Of a stretch of DNA of 64,000 bases, positions 40,916-49,360 are shown one piece after another. Location of the stretch: positions 85,346 to 149,345 of the forward strand of contig JAICTZ010000018.1 of NCBI GenBank assembly GCA_025936115.1, written 5' to 3'. Position numbers and translations under genes: made by a program. The first letter of the stretch is position 1; each line of letters opens with the position of its first letter. The notes under the pieces are model-generated. The model was not told the DNA's origin and did not search any database. It worked only from the letters and a program-made list of their open reading frames with translations. This DNA comes from Polyangiaceae bacterium (GTDB lineage: Bacteria; Myxococcota_A; Polyangia; Polyangiales; Polyangiaceae).

Positions 40916-41842
40916 ATGAACGCTGCTTCGCGCTTCAAGCCACGCCGGGAGCTCGGGCGCACCGGCTTCCCGGCGACGCTGCTCGGTGCCGGCGATCTCG
41001 CGGACCAGAGTGTTCCGCTCGAGACGTGCGTCGCGACCTTGCGCCGCGCGCTCGACGCAGGCCTCAACGTGGTCGACACCGCGCCGGCCTACGAGGACGG
41101 CTACAGCGAGCGCATCGTCGGTCGCGCGCTTCAGGGTCGGCGTGACGGCGTGTTCCTGATCGACAAAATCGACCACCTCGACGAGCCCGTGCTGCCCCAG
41201 GTCGAAGCGAGTCTCGAACGCCTGGGCACGACTCCGGATCTCCTGGTCTTCCACGGCGTCTCGTCGCTCGAGGCTTGGCAGAAGCTCACGCGACCGGGTG
41301 GACCGTTCGACGAGCTTCTGGCCGTGGTCGAAGCGGGCAAGGCGCGCTTTCGCGGTATTTCCTGTCATCACCCCGACGTGCTCACCCGCGCGATTCCCTC
41401 GGGGCTTTGCGACGTCGTGATGTTCCCCGTGGGGCCGTTCGTCGACGCGCGCTACGTCGACGACGCGCTGCCGCTCGCGCGACAGTTCGGCGTCGGCACG
41501 GTGTGTTTCAAGGCGTTCGGCGCCGGCAAGCTGCTCGGCGACACCAGCGGCTACGGACGCGCGCTCGACGCCCGGCCGCGCGGCAAAGTGAGCTCGGGCG
41601 GTAACGACCGCGAGGAGGCGCCGCTGCTTCCGCACCTGAGCGTCTCCGAATGCCTCGACTACGTGCTGAGCTGTGATCCCGACGTGACGCTGCTCGGTCT
41701 CAGTTTCCCCAACGAACAAGATGCCGCGTTTACGGCGGCCGAGGGCTTTCGTCAGCGCTCGGCGGGCGAGCTCGCGGAGCTCCGCGAGCGAGCCGTTGCC
41801 GCGATGCGCGACAAAGGGCCCGCTTGGTGGAACCCCGCATGA
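40916..41842 (+). CDS. Aldo/keto reductase
   Basis: A 308-residue NADPH-type oxidoreductase. The catalytic tetrad positions are recognisable: Asp and Tyr in NVVDTAPAYEDGYSERIVG, Lys in FLIDKIDHL, and His in LLVFHGVSSLEAW. The C-terminus ends SFPNEQDAAFTAAEGFRQRS in place of the usual coenzyme-binding motif, so cofactor choice is uncertain. Similar genes are often named after the L-galactose dehydrogenase or YghZ type; the substrate is unknown. Start at the ATG at 40916 leaves the conserved ELGRTG motif at residues 12-17. Confidence 0.88.
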   Translation: MNAASRFKPRRELGRTGFPATLLGAGDLADQSVPLETCVATLRRALDAGLNVVDTAPAYEDGYSERIVGRALQGRRDGVFLIDKIDHLDEPVLPQVEASLERLGTTPDLLVFHGVSSLEAWQKLTRPGGPFDELLAVVEAGKARFRGISCHHPDVLTRAIPSGLCDVVMFPVGPFVDARYVDDALPLARQFGVGTVCFKAFGAGKLLGDTSGYGRALDARPRGKVSSGGNDREEAPLLPHLSVSECLDYVLSCDPDVTLLGLSFPNEQDAAFTAAEGFRQRSAGELAELRERAVAAMRDKGPAWWNPA

Positions 41843-41893
41843 GCGCCGCGCGCGTGAACGTCGAGTCGTCGCGCGGTCTGCGTTCGCCTGGCG

Positions 41894-42145
41894 TTATTTG
41901 ACCGTACCGCCGGTGCCGCCGGTCCCGTTGCCGTTCGGCCCTTCGGTGCCGCTGACGTCGCTCGAAGTCGTCCCGCCTGCTCCGAGCGGCGCGCCACCGG
42001 GGACGTCCTGTTGCACATCGCCCCGCTTATCGAAAGCCTGAGCATCGGCTCCCGTGGCGGGCGCACGAGTGTCTTGACGATCGTGGGAGCAGGCGAGCGG
42101 GACCGTCAAAATCAGGGTCAGTAGCGAAAGAGTGAGAAATTTCAT
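41894..42145 (-). CDS. Small lipoprotein with Gly-rich tail
   Basis: An 83-residue exported protein. The signal MKFLTLSLLTLILTVPLACS has a weak lipobox (PLAC) with Cys19 as the likely lipidated residue. The mature part is low-complexity, with a Gly/Asp/Thr-rich C-terminus (GTTSSDVSGTEGPNGNGTGG). No known family. Converges with the aldo/keto reductase and is divergent from the small membrane peptide at 42321. Confidence 0.65.
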   Translation of the reverse strand: MKFLTLSLLTLILTVPLACSHDRQDTRAPATGADAQAFDKRGDVQQDVPGGAPLGAGGTTSSDVSGTEGPNGNGTGGTGGTVK

Positions 42146-42320
42146 TGCGTCGCTCCTCGTGCGTTGGCCGGCCGGGCAAGGTCACCGGCGCGCTGCGAGC
42201 GACTTCGTGCAACATGCGCGCCTAAGGCGGCCGTTCCGCTCGAGACGTAAACGCGTGCGTGTGCGTGCTCGCCACCCCTCGCGGCTCCGTTCTGATATGT
42301 TCGCGGAAGAGGAGCGTGTC

Positions 42321-42461
42321 ATGAGGCGACCGGAGACCGGTGATCTGGTTTGGAACATCATGCTCGGCATCTTGGACGCGGCGCTCGTGATCGGGATGAT
42401 CGGCGCTTCGCTGCGCGACGTTCCGGTCGTGCGCCGGCTGGTGCGCGCGCGTCGCTCGTAG
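42321..42461 (+). CDS. Small one-helix membrane protein (46 residues)
   Basis: A 46-residue protein with an acidic/basic N-terminus, one hydrophobic segment (WNIMLGILDAALVIGMIGAS) and an Arg-rich end (VVRRLVRARRS). A good AGAGGAG ribosome site lies 7 bases before the ATG, which decides the start over the ATG at 42297. Function unknown. Converges with alkB four bases after its end. Confidence 0.6.
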   Translation: MRRPETGDLVWNIMLGILDAALVIGMIGASLRDVPVVRRLVRARRS

Positions 42462-42465
42462 CAGC

Positions 42466-43080
42466 TCATTCCTGCCAAACGGGGCGGAACATGACCGCGA
42501 TGCGCGGTGCGGCGCTGCGCACCTTCGGGAGCGAGTGCTCGAAAGTGCGCTGGCAGCTGCCGCCCATCACGAGCAGATCGCCCCAGCCGAGCATGAGCGC
42601 CATGGACGCGCCGCCGCCTTTCGGGCGCAAAAGGAAGCGGCGCGGCGCTCCCACCGACAAGGTTGCCACGAGCGCGGTTGGCAGCTTGCGCGCCACGTAG
42701 TCGCCGTGCCACGCGACGCTCTCCTCGCCGTTTCGGTAGTAGCCGAGACTGATGCGCGAGAAGGTCTCGGCGTAACGCGCCGACAACACGGAGCGTGCGT
42801 CTTCGACGACGGCGGGCACGGGACCGTCGTCGGGCAAGGTTGCGATCAGGCGCGGCACGTCGACGATGCGTTCGTACATCCGCCGCTTTTCACGGCGAAA
42901 GTGCACGGTCTCGAGCAGCGTGACGAACAGGGCTTCGTGCCCCGTGAGCCAGCCGGGCGCGTAGTCGAACCAGGCGTCCGGCGAAAGGTGCGTGCGTTCG
43001 AGCTTGTTGAACGCGCTGTCGAATACCAGCGCGCCGCCGCCGAACAGTCCGAGTTGTCCTAATCCTTGATGACCCCGCAT
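42466..43080 (-). CDS. alkB: AlkB-type Fe(II)/2-oxoglutarate dioxygenase
   Basis: A 204-residue DNA/RNA-demethylating dioxygenase of the AlkB family. The iron ligands are in WHGDYVARK (His125, Asp127) and TFEHSLPK (His182), and the 2-oxoglutarate-binding Arg is in PRIAVMFRP (Arg193 or Arg199). ISLGYYRNGEESVAWHGD is the family's nucleotide-recognition and ligand region. It should oxidatively repair N-methylated bases. Its first 22 bases overlap the end of the upstream SOD-like gene, so an internal start is possible. The start and stop context suggest a shared transcript with that gene. Confidence 0.9.
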   Translation of the reverse strand: MRGHQGLGQLGLFGGGALVFDSAFNKLERTHLSPDAWFDYAPGWLTGHEALFVTLLETVHFRREKRRMYERIVDVPRLIATLPDDGPVPAVVEDARSVLSARYAETFSRISLGYYRNGEESVAWHGDYVARKLPTALVATLSVGAPRRFLLRPKGGGASMALMLGWGDLLVMGGSCQRTFEHSLPKVRSAAPRIAVMFRPVWQE

Positions 43081-43667
43081 GCGATAGGCTTTCCACCGCT
43101 TCCTTCGGGCTTACCCTGGTCCTCGCTTTCGTCAACCACGATGGCCCGATTGAGAAAGCTGTGCGCGTCCCCTGCGTGGAGATTGCCTCCGCTCGTCAGG
43201 ATCAAAAGCTCCCCGTTGCCCTTGTCATCGACGGAGACGTTGCCGAGATCGCCCAGATGTTGTTCGCCTCCCGGTAGGCCGTGGTGCGTGTGGCGTGGGT
43301 TCAGATGTTGCCCCGCCTCGTCGTTGCCGAGGTTACCGCAATCTCCTTTTTCGAGGACATGGACCCCGAGCTTGCTGTTCGGCTTGGCATCGTGGATCGA
43401 GACGCGAACGCGCACGCCGCTCGTGATTTCCTCGAACCCTGCGTCACCGCCGAGCTTCGACCCATTTTCGGCGTCGAACTTGGCGCTCGCGCGCGCGAAT
43501 TTGGTTCCCGGCTCGAGCCGCTGGCCGTTGCCGTTCAGCGGATCGGCCGACCCGATGGCGCCCGAACGATCGCCCGGCGTTTGCTGGGTGAGCGGCACCT
43601 GCTTCTCTTTGCCGCACCCGCTCAACAATACGAGACACAAAGGCCACAATTTCAGTGCTTTTCGCAT
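43059..43667 (-). CDS. Cu/Zn superoxide dismutase-like lipoprotein lacking copper ligands
   Basis: A 202-residue exported protein. Signal MRKALKLWPLCLVLLSGC gives Cys18 as lipidation site. From about residue 80 it follows the SodC fold, and the zinc ligands remain: His121, His129 (or His128), His137 and Asp140 (AGQHLNP, HHGLPG, EQHLGD), plus the copper ligand His103 and the disulfide Cys110/Cys197. But the second copper His is Leu105 (VHVLEKGDC, where SodC has HxH), the fourth copper His is Asp179 (IVVDESEDQ), and the catalytic Arg is Pro194 (GKPIACGVI). B. subtilis YojM is a similar non-copper relative. It is thus probably not an active SOD. An ideal GAGGAG site precedes the ATG. Confidence 0.85.
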   Translation of the reverse strand: MRKALKLWPLCLVLLSGCGKEKQVPLTQQTPGDRSGAIGSADPLNGNGQRLEPGTKFARASAKFDAENGSKLGGDAGFEEITSGVRVRVSIHDAKPNSKLGVHVLEKGDCGNLGNDEAGQHLNPRHTHHGLPGGEQHLGDLGNVSVDDKGNGELLILTSGGNLHAGDAHSFLNRAIVVDESEDQGKPEGSGGKPIACGVIKD

Positions 43668-43781
43668 AACGTCTCCTCGCGTCACGCGCGCTCTCGCCAA
43701 CGCGCGTCATTGGCGAGCAAGCGAATGCACGGCGCGTACCAGCAGGTGCGTGCCTTCACGCGCGGTGCGTAGAAGAATGCG

Positions 43782-44198
43782 TCAGCTCACGCGGATACCG
43801 AGACGCGCGACCGCTACCGCGATGCATTCGTCCATCACGACGGCCAGGCCGCCCGCCTGAGCCCGGCGCGCTGCTTCTTCATTCACGATGCCGAGCTGGA
43901 GCCAGAGCACCTTGGCCTCCACTGCGACGGCCGCGTCCGCGACGGCAGGCGTCTCTTCGGCGCGCCGGAAGACGTCGACGATGTCGATTGGGCGCGGCAC
44001 GGCGGAGAGCGCGGGGTAGGCCCGTTCGCCGTGCACCACCGATTCGAAGGGATTGACCGGGACCACGTGATAGCCGGCCATTTGCAGGCGGCGGAACACG
44101 CCGTAGGAAGGGCGTTCAGGACGCGATGATGCGCCGACGACGGCGATGGTGCGCGCCGTACCGAGGATCTGCCGGAGTTCGTCGTCACTCGGGTTCAT
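43782..44198 (-). CDS. CoA-binding domain protein (YccU-like)
   Basis: A 138-residue Rossmann-fold protein of the CoA_binding_2/YccU family. Characteristic segments are TIAVVGASSRPERPSYGV (residues 16-34), GYHVVPVNPFESVVHGERAY (in parts) and DVFRRAEETPAVADAAV, then LQLGIVNEEAARRAQAGGL with DECIAV near the end. It resembles the N-terminal domain of succinyl-CoA synthetase alpha subunits. Cellular role unknown. Its ATG starts 60 bases from the methyltransferase stop on the same strand. Confidence 0.88.
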   Translation of the reverse strand: MNPSDDELRQILGTARTIAVVGASSRPERPSYGVFRRLQMAGYHVVPVNPFESVVHGERAYPALSAVPRPIDIVDVFRRAEETPAVADAAVAVEAKVLWLQLGIVNEEAARRAQAGGLAVVMDECIAVAVARLGIRVS

Positions 44199-44258
44199 TG
44201 CTCTCCACGCCTCTGTCCGTTCGACTCCATGCCAAGTAGTCTCCGGTGTAGCACCGGC

Positions 44259-45095
44259 TCAGGCGCGTTCGAAGCGCACGACCGCCGCCCAACGTTCTTT
44301 GCCGGGCGCGCGGGGATTGGCGGGCGGGAACACCGAGAATGGTCGCATCCAGAGCGGCAAACGCTTCAGCCGCGCGGCTTCGTGGAAGAGCGGTTTGATT
44401 TCGCGCGCCTTCCAACCGAGCTTTTCGAAGAAGGCCACACCGTCGGCGGGTGCGAATTTGAACGGCGCTTGGTTCAAGAGCTTGCCCATGGCGCGAGCCA
44501 TGTCGGCGATGATGCGAGGCGAATTGAAGTCCAAAATCCAATAACGCACCGCCGTACAAGCCAAAAATGCGCGAGCGAGCTCGGCGACGACCGCCTCGTC
44601 CAGGTAGATCACGAGGCCCTCGGTGAGCACCGTCACGTCCACCGTGCCGGCGGTGCTTTCGGAGAGGAAGCGCGCGCGTGCCTCGGGATCCGACAAGTCG
44701 ACCGCGCGCCGTTCGAGGCGGCAGCGCGGCTTTTCGCCCGCGAGTAGCGCTTCCTTCTCGGCGAGGAGCTCGGGCAAATCCCCTTCGATCCAGCTGAAGT
44801 CGGGGGGAAGCTCGAGCCGATACGGCCGAGTGTCGAAGCCGGCTGCGAGATCGAGCAGGCGCGGACAGCCCTCGGCGACCGTCGTGGCGACCAAATCGTC
44901 GATGAGCCGCGTGCGCGTGATGAGCGACCAGGCGCTGTGCGGCGATGCAAGCTTCGCGATCGCCTCGCCGCGCTCGCCTGCGAGACGAGCGGCGAGCGGG
45001 TCGCGAAACAAGGCATCATGCCGCGTCGACTCGCGCGCGCGATACGTGGCGACCCAACGGGCAGTGTCCGAAACGTTGCGGACGAGCTCGCTCAT
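44259..45095 (-). CDS. LCM-type class I methyltransferase
   Basis: A 278-residue SAM-dependent methyltransferase of the leucine carboxyl methyltransferase/PPM family. The signature is LLDLAAGFDTRPYRL (residues about 79-93) with the SAM-binding region, then an acidic EGDLPELLAEK, and VLTEGLVIYLDEAVV before the C-terminal half. Members methylate protein carboxyl ends or small polyketide and carotenoid-type substrates; substrate not predicted. 52 bases separate it from fdhD on the same strand, so it may be in the formate-dehydrogenase-like transcript. Confidence 0.85.
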   Translation of the reverse strand: MSELVRNVSDTARWVATYRARESTRHDALFRDPLAARLAGERGEAIAKLASPHSAWSLITRTRLIDDLVATTVAEGCPRLLDLAAGFDTRPYRLELPPDFSWIEGDLPELLAEKEALLAGEKPRCRLERRAVDLSDPEARARFLSESTAGTVDVTVLTEGLVIYLDEAVVAELARAFLACTAVRYWILDFNSPRIIADMARAMGKLLNQAPFKFAPADGVAFFEKLGWKAREIKPLFHEAARLKRLPLWMRPFSVFPPANPRAPGKERWAAVVRFERA

Positions 45096-45147
45096 GGGCG
45101 AAGGCTACTTTCGCTGCCACGTTGCGTAAAGCGCCGAGCAGCGGGGC

Positions 45148-45999
45148 TCAGTCGATCAGGTGTTCGGCTCCCGCGTACACGTTGAAGCCCTCGCCCCGTG
45201 CGAAGCCGCAGAGCAATAGGCCGAAGCGTGCCGCGGTCGTCACGGCGAGCGAGCTCGGCGCCGACACGCCGACGACGCCCGCGACGCCGGCCGCGAGCGC
45301 CTTTTGCACGATTTCGAAGCTCGTGCGACCGCTCACGACGAGCACGGCCCCGCGCGCCGGCACCTGCCCGTCGAGCAGCAGTCGTCCGAACGTCTTGTCG
45401 ACCGCGTTGTGCCGCCCCACGTCCTCGCGCACGACGACGAACCCCGCCTCCGGACGGGCCGCGCCGGCCGCGTGCAGTCCGCCCGTACGCTCGAAGTGCG
45501 GCTGCCGCGCGCGGAGCTCCTGCGTGAGGCGCGCGATGAAGCGACGCTCGAAGCGTTCGGAGCCCGGGACGGGAAGCAATTTTTCGAGCAAGTCGTCGAT
45601 CAAGTGGCGGCCGCACACGCCGCACGCCGAGGTCGTCAGCGTGCCGCGCCGCGCGTGCCCGAGCGCGTCTACGTCGAGCACGACGCCCGGAGCGGGCACG
45701 ACGTTGAGGGTGTTGTGCGCGCCTTCCTCGCCGAGGCGGCCGCAGTGCGCGATGCCGCCGAGGTCGGCGCGCGAACGAATCAGACCCTCGGCGAGCAAGA
45801 AGCCGGCGGCGAGCTCGGCGTCGTGACCTGGCGTGCGCATCGTGACGGCGAGTGTTTCGCCCGCGACGCGGATTTCGAGTGGCTCTTCGACGCTGAGCTC
45901 GTCGGGGCGCGGCACGAGCGAAAGACCGGGTTCCGAGCGCCAGGCGTCGATGCCGACGATGCCGGCGCTAGCGACTCGGGCCCGTGATAAGGCGTTCAC
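45148..45999 (-). CDS. fdhD: FdhD, sulfurtransferase for formate dehydrogenase
   Basis: A 283-residue chaperone that passes sulfur from IscS to the bis-MGD cofactor of formate dehydrogenases. The active CxxC loop SACGVCG (Cys126, Cys129) is intact, along with VREDVGRHNAVDKTFG and the VSGRTSFEIVQKALAAGV motif (in part). Length is typical. It sits 13 bases after the molybdopterin oxidoreductase gene and almost certainly matures that enzyme. Confidence 0.95.
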   Translation of the reverse strand: MNALSRARVASAGIVGIDAWRSEPGLSLVPRPDELSVEEPLEIRVAGETLAVTMRTPGHDAELAAGFLLAEGLIRSRADLGGIAHCGRLGEEGAHNTLNVVPAPGVVLDVDALGHARRGTLTTSACGVCGRHLIDDLLEKLLPVPGSERFERRFIARLTQELRARQPHFERTGGLHAAGAARPEAGFVVVREDVGRHNAVDKTFGRLLLDGQVPARGAVLVVSGRTSFEIVQKALAAGVAGVVGVSAPSSLAVTTAARFGLLLCGFARGEGFNVYAGAEHLID

Positions 46000-46012
46000 G
46001 CCGGGCCTCCTC

Positions 46013-48385
46013 TCACGACGCCGCCTGTTCGAGCGTCACGACGATCGACTTCGAGGCCGGCTGATTGCTGCCGTCGGAGACGGCGCCGACCGGCACGAGC
46101 ACGTTCGTTTCGGGGAAGTAAGCCGCCGCGCAGCCGACCGGCACCGGGTAGGGCACGAGACGAAAGCCGGCTGCGCGGCGCCGCTCGTGCCCGAAGTGAC
46201 TCACGATATCGACCATGGCTCCATCGGCGAATCCGCGCCGCTCGATTTCGTGCGGGCTCAGGAACAGCACGCGGCGGCCGTACGCAACGCCGCGGTAGCG
46301 ATCGCTCTCGCCGTAAATCGTGGTGTTGAACTGGTCGTGACTGCGGATGGTCGTGAGCAGCAGCTGATCGCTTCGAAGCTCGTGCTCGGCGATGGGATGC
46401 ACGACGAAGCGCGCCCGTCCGTTCGGCGTCGTGAAACGACCTTCACGCGGGCCGTTCGGCAGGTAAAAGCCGCCGGGTTCACGCACGCGGCGGTTGTACT
46501 CCGTGAACCCGGGCACGACGTGCTCGATGTGCTCGCGGATGCGGTCGTAGTCGTCCGCGAGCGTCTGCCAGGCCACGGTCGTGCGCGAGCCGAGCGTCCT
46601 TTGCGCCATGCCCGCGATGATGGCCGGCTCGCTCTTCAAGTGTTCCGAAGCCGGCGGCAGCGAGCCGCGCGAGGCGTGCACGACGCCCGTCGTGTCTTCG
46701 ACCGTCACGAATTGCTCGCCGCCCGCTCGTTCGTCGCGCTCCGTGCGGCCGAGACACGGCAGAATCAGCGCCTGTTCGCCCGTGACGAGGTGCGCGCGGT
46801 TGAGCTTGGTCGAGATTTGCACCGTGAGCCGGCAACGCGCGATGGCCTCGGCCGTGAAGTGCGTGTCGGGCGGCGCGGCGAGGAAGTTGCCGCCGAGCCC
46901 CACGAACACCTTCACACGGCCGTCGTGCATGGCTTGAATCGTCTTCACGGTATCGAAGCCGTGCGCCGTGGGTGGCTCGAAGCCGAACTCCTTGCCGAGC
47001 GCGGCAAGGTACTCGGGGCTCATCTTTTCCCAGATGCCGACCGTGCGATCGCCCTGCACGTTGCTGTGCCCGCGCACGGGACAGAGCCCGGCGCCGGGGC
47101 GGCCGATCTGCCCGCGCAAGAGCGCGAAGTTTGCGATGGTTTGCACGTTCGCGACACCGTTTTTGTGCTGCGTGATTCCCATCGCCCAAGAACAAATCAT
47201 GCGCTCGGCGCCCATGGCGATCTCGGCAGCACGCCGCACATGCGCGCGCGAAACGCCGCTTGCCGCCACGAGCTCGTCCCAGCTTTCGTTCTCGAGATCG
47301 CGCGCGAACGCCTCGAAGCCTTCGGTGTGGTCGCGGATGAAGTCATGCGCGAGCACGCGGCCGCCGCTCCGTCGATCGGCTTCGAGCATCTCCTTCATGA
47401 CGCCCTTGAACAGCGCCACGTCGCCGTTGACGCGCACGGGCATGAACAAGCACGCGAGCGGAGTGCCGCGACCGAGTAGACTCAGGGGCTCTTGCGGGTT
47501 TTTGAAGCGCATGAGTCCCGTCTCGGGCAGCGGATTGACGGCCACGATCTTGCAGCCGTTCTTGGCCGCTTTTTCGAGCTCGGTCAGCATGCGCGGGTGG
47601 CACGTGCCGGGGTTCTGGCCGATGACGAAGATGGCGTCAGCCTGCGCGAAGTCTTCGATTTTGACGGTCGACTTGCCGATACCGATGCTCTCGGTGAGAG
47701 CGAGGCCGCTCGATTCGTGGCACATGTTCGAGCAGTCAGGCAGGTTATTGGTGCCAAATTGGCGCGCGAACAGCCCGTAGAGGAACGCGGCTTCGTTGCT
47801 GGCGCGGCCCGACGTGTAAAACGAGGCTTCGTTCGGCGAAGCAAGTCCGTTGAGCTCGTCCGCGATCAGCGCGAACGCGTCGTCCCAGCTGATGGGCGTG
47901 TAGTGGTCTTTGCCTTTCGCGCGCAGCATCGGGTGCGTGAGCCGGCCTTGTTGCTCGAGCCAGTAGTCGCTGCGCTCGAGCAGCGAGCTGAGCGAGTGCT
48001 CGGCGAAGAACTCGGGTGTCACGCGCTTGCGCGTGGCTTCGCTCGCGACGGCCTTGGCGCCGTTTTCGCAGAACTCCGCGACCTTGCGCTCACCGTCGGG
48101 GTCGGGCCAAGCACAGCTCGGACAATCGAAGCCGTCCTTTTGGTTGATTTTGAGCAGCGTCGAAACCGTGCGCGTGACGCCCATCTCGCCGAAGCCATGC
48201 TTGGCGGTCTCGTAGATGGACATGAAGCCGGCCGCTGACTCTTCTCGGCGCTCGAGCCGCGGCGCTTGCGTTTCAGGCGGCGGCTCGTCGCCGGTGACGC
48301 CTTGCGCCAGGGCCGCGTGGGGCGCGTCGGGCGCGGGCGCGTCGGCTTGCTCGCGGGCGCTGTTTTCGTCGTACTCGCGACTCAT
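46013..48385 (-). CDS. FdhF/YdeP family molybdopterin oxidoreductase alpha subunit
   Basis: A 790-residue cytoplasmic bis-MGD enzyme. An Ala/Pro/Glu-rich leader (about 50 residues) precedes the domain that holds one iron-sulfur site (DGFDCPSCAWPDP, Cys88 and Cys91; FCENGAK, Cys106), a pattern of the YdeP branch rather than the four-Cys [4Fe-4S] of FdhF. The Mo ligand Cys222 with His223 is in NMCHESSGLAL, where E. coli FdhF has Sec-His. Further motifs: IGQNPGTCHPRMLTELEK, WAMGITQHKNGVANVQT and GHSNVQGDRTVG (in parts). YdeP helps acid resistance in E. coli, though its reaction is not settled. An AGGAGA site stands 7 bases before the ATG. Confidence 0.92.
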   Translation of the reverse strand: MSREYDENSAREQADAPAPDAPHAALAQGVTGDEPPPETQAPRLERREESAAGFMSIYETAKHGFGEMGVTRTVSTLLKINQKDGFDCPSCAWPDPDGERKVAEFCENGAKAVASEATRKRVTPEFFAEHSLSSLLERSDYWLEQQGRLTHPMLRAKGKDHYTPISWDDAFALIADELNGLASPNEASFYTSGRASNEAAFLYGLFARQFGTNNLPDCSNMCHESSGLALTESIGIGKSTVKIEDFAQADAIFVIGQNPGTCHPRMLTELEKAAKNGCKIVAVNPLPETGLMRFKNPQEPLSLLGRGTPLACLFMPVRVNGDVALFKGVMKEMLEADRRSGGRVLAHDFIRDHTEGFEAFARDLENESWDELVAASGVSRAHVRRAAEIAMGAERMICSWAMGITQHKNGVANVQTIANFALLRGQIGRPGAGLCPVRGHSNVQGDRTVGIWEKMSPEYLAALGKEFGFEPPTAHGFDTVKTIQAMHDGRVKVFVGLGGNFLAAPPDTHFTAEAIARCRLTVQISTKLNRAHLVTGEQALILPCLGRTERDERAGGEQFVTVEDTTGVVHASRGSLPPASEHLKSEPAIIAGMAQRTLGSRTTVAWQTLADDYDRIREHIEHVVPGFTEYNRRVREPGGFYLPNGPREGRFTTPNGRARFVVHPIAEHELRSDQLLLTTIRSHDQFNTTIYGESDRYRGVAYGRRVLFLSPHEIERRGFADGAMVDIVSHFGHERRRAAGFRLVPYPVPVGCAAAYFPETNVLVPVGAVSDGSNQPASKSIVVTLEQAAS

Positions 48386-48510
48386 GCTCGTTCTCCTGGA
48401 GCTTCGGATTTCAGTGAGTCTACTCCGGGCGACGTTCAGCGCCGACTCGCCGGGGTGCAGGTCGACCGTGGCGAATCGACGCACGGCGCGCCTCTTGCAC
48501 GTGAGCGGGT

Positions 48511-48810
48511 ATGACCATCACTCTCACCGGTCTGCTGATTTTGCTGCTCATAGCCGGCGTGTGCGGAGCCATCGGGCGCGCGATTGCGGGCGGTACCCCG
48601 GGGGGCGTCATCGTCTCCATCGCCGTGGGTTTCGTGGGTGCGCTCCTCGGCTCCGTCATTGCGCATTACCTGCGGCTGCCTGAGCTCATGATCGTCACCG
48701 TCGATCGGCATCCGTTCCCGATCCTGTGGTCGATCATCGGCGCGGCCGTATTCGTTGCGATCGTTCACCTACTTTCAGGCGGCGCACGGCGCGATTGGCG
48801 TTATCGCTAG
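48511..48810 (+). CDS. GlsB/YeaQ/YmgE-like stress membrane protein
   Basis: A 99-residue protein with three membrane helices and Gly-rich turns (GLLILLLIAGVCGAIGRAIAGG; SIAVGFVGALLGSVIAHYLR; ILWSIIGAAVFVAIVHLLSG, shortened here). This is the transglycosylase-associated family, which is a general-stress protein despite its name. Start is the ATG at 48511. It is divergent from the molybdopterin oxidoreductase. Confidence 0.85.
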   Translation: MTITLTGLLILLLIAGVCGAIGRAIAGGTPGGVIVSIAVGFVGALLGSVIAHYLRLPELMIVTVDRHPFPILWSIIGAAVFVAIVHLLSGGARRDWRYR

Positions 48811-49059
48811 TACTACTTCGCCAGTCTTGAATGGCCAGATCACGATCGACGCCGCGGTGCTTCCGGCGCCAGTCCGCCTCGCGCGTGACGAAGCGCCACA
48901 CTCGCCCCGAGCTCGATCCCCAGGATACCCCCTGAGCCGGCGTTCGGTGCTGCTACGAGCCCGTTCGGGCTTGCACGGAATTTGCTGAGCTTTCGCTGCT
49001 GAAACGAGCGGCCGTGAACGCAAAACTATTCGTTGAACCTGAAAGTAGAGGAGGGCGAT

Positions 49060-49356
49060 GTGAATAGCGCATGCGCTCGAGTGCCTGCGTTGATCAAGGG
49101 TGTGCAGCTGCGTGCCGATGAACGCCCGGGCTGGGTCCTGCATGCGAACGAGCGCGGCGCCATGCGCCTCAGTGATCGGGCCGCTGCCGCGATCAGCTTG
49201 ATTGACGGCGTGCGGAGCATTACGGACATCGCGAGCGCCCTGCGTCAGCGCTATCAAGGGGGTATCGACACGTTCGACGCCGACGTGCTCGTGCTCACGC
49301 GTGTGCTGCTCGGACGCGGCTTCGTGATGCTGCGGACGCCGGCCGGCGCGCGCTGA
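49060..49356 (+). CDS. PqqD-like (RRE) small protein
   Basis: A 98-residue protein with the PqqD fold: WVLHANERGAMRLSDRAAAAI, DGVRSITDIASALRQRY and DVLVLTRVLLGRGFVML (in parts), the winged-helix RiPP recognition element pattern of PqqD. I set the start at the GTG at 49060 because a strong GAGGAGGG lies 6 bases before it; a TTG in frame at 49033 is less likely. No pqqA, radical SAM, or peptide gene is adjacent, so it is an orphan in this window. Function unknown. Confidence 0.75.
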   Translation: MNSACARVPALIKGVQLRADERPGWVLHANERGAMRLSDRAAAAISLIDGVRSITDIASALRQRYQGGIDTFDADVLVLTRVLLGRGFVMLRTPAGAR

Positions 49357-49360
49357 GCGT

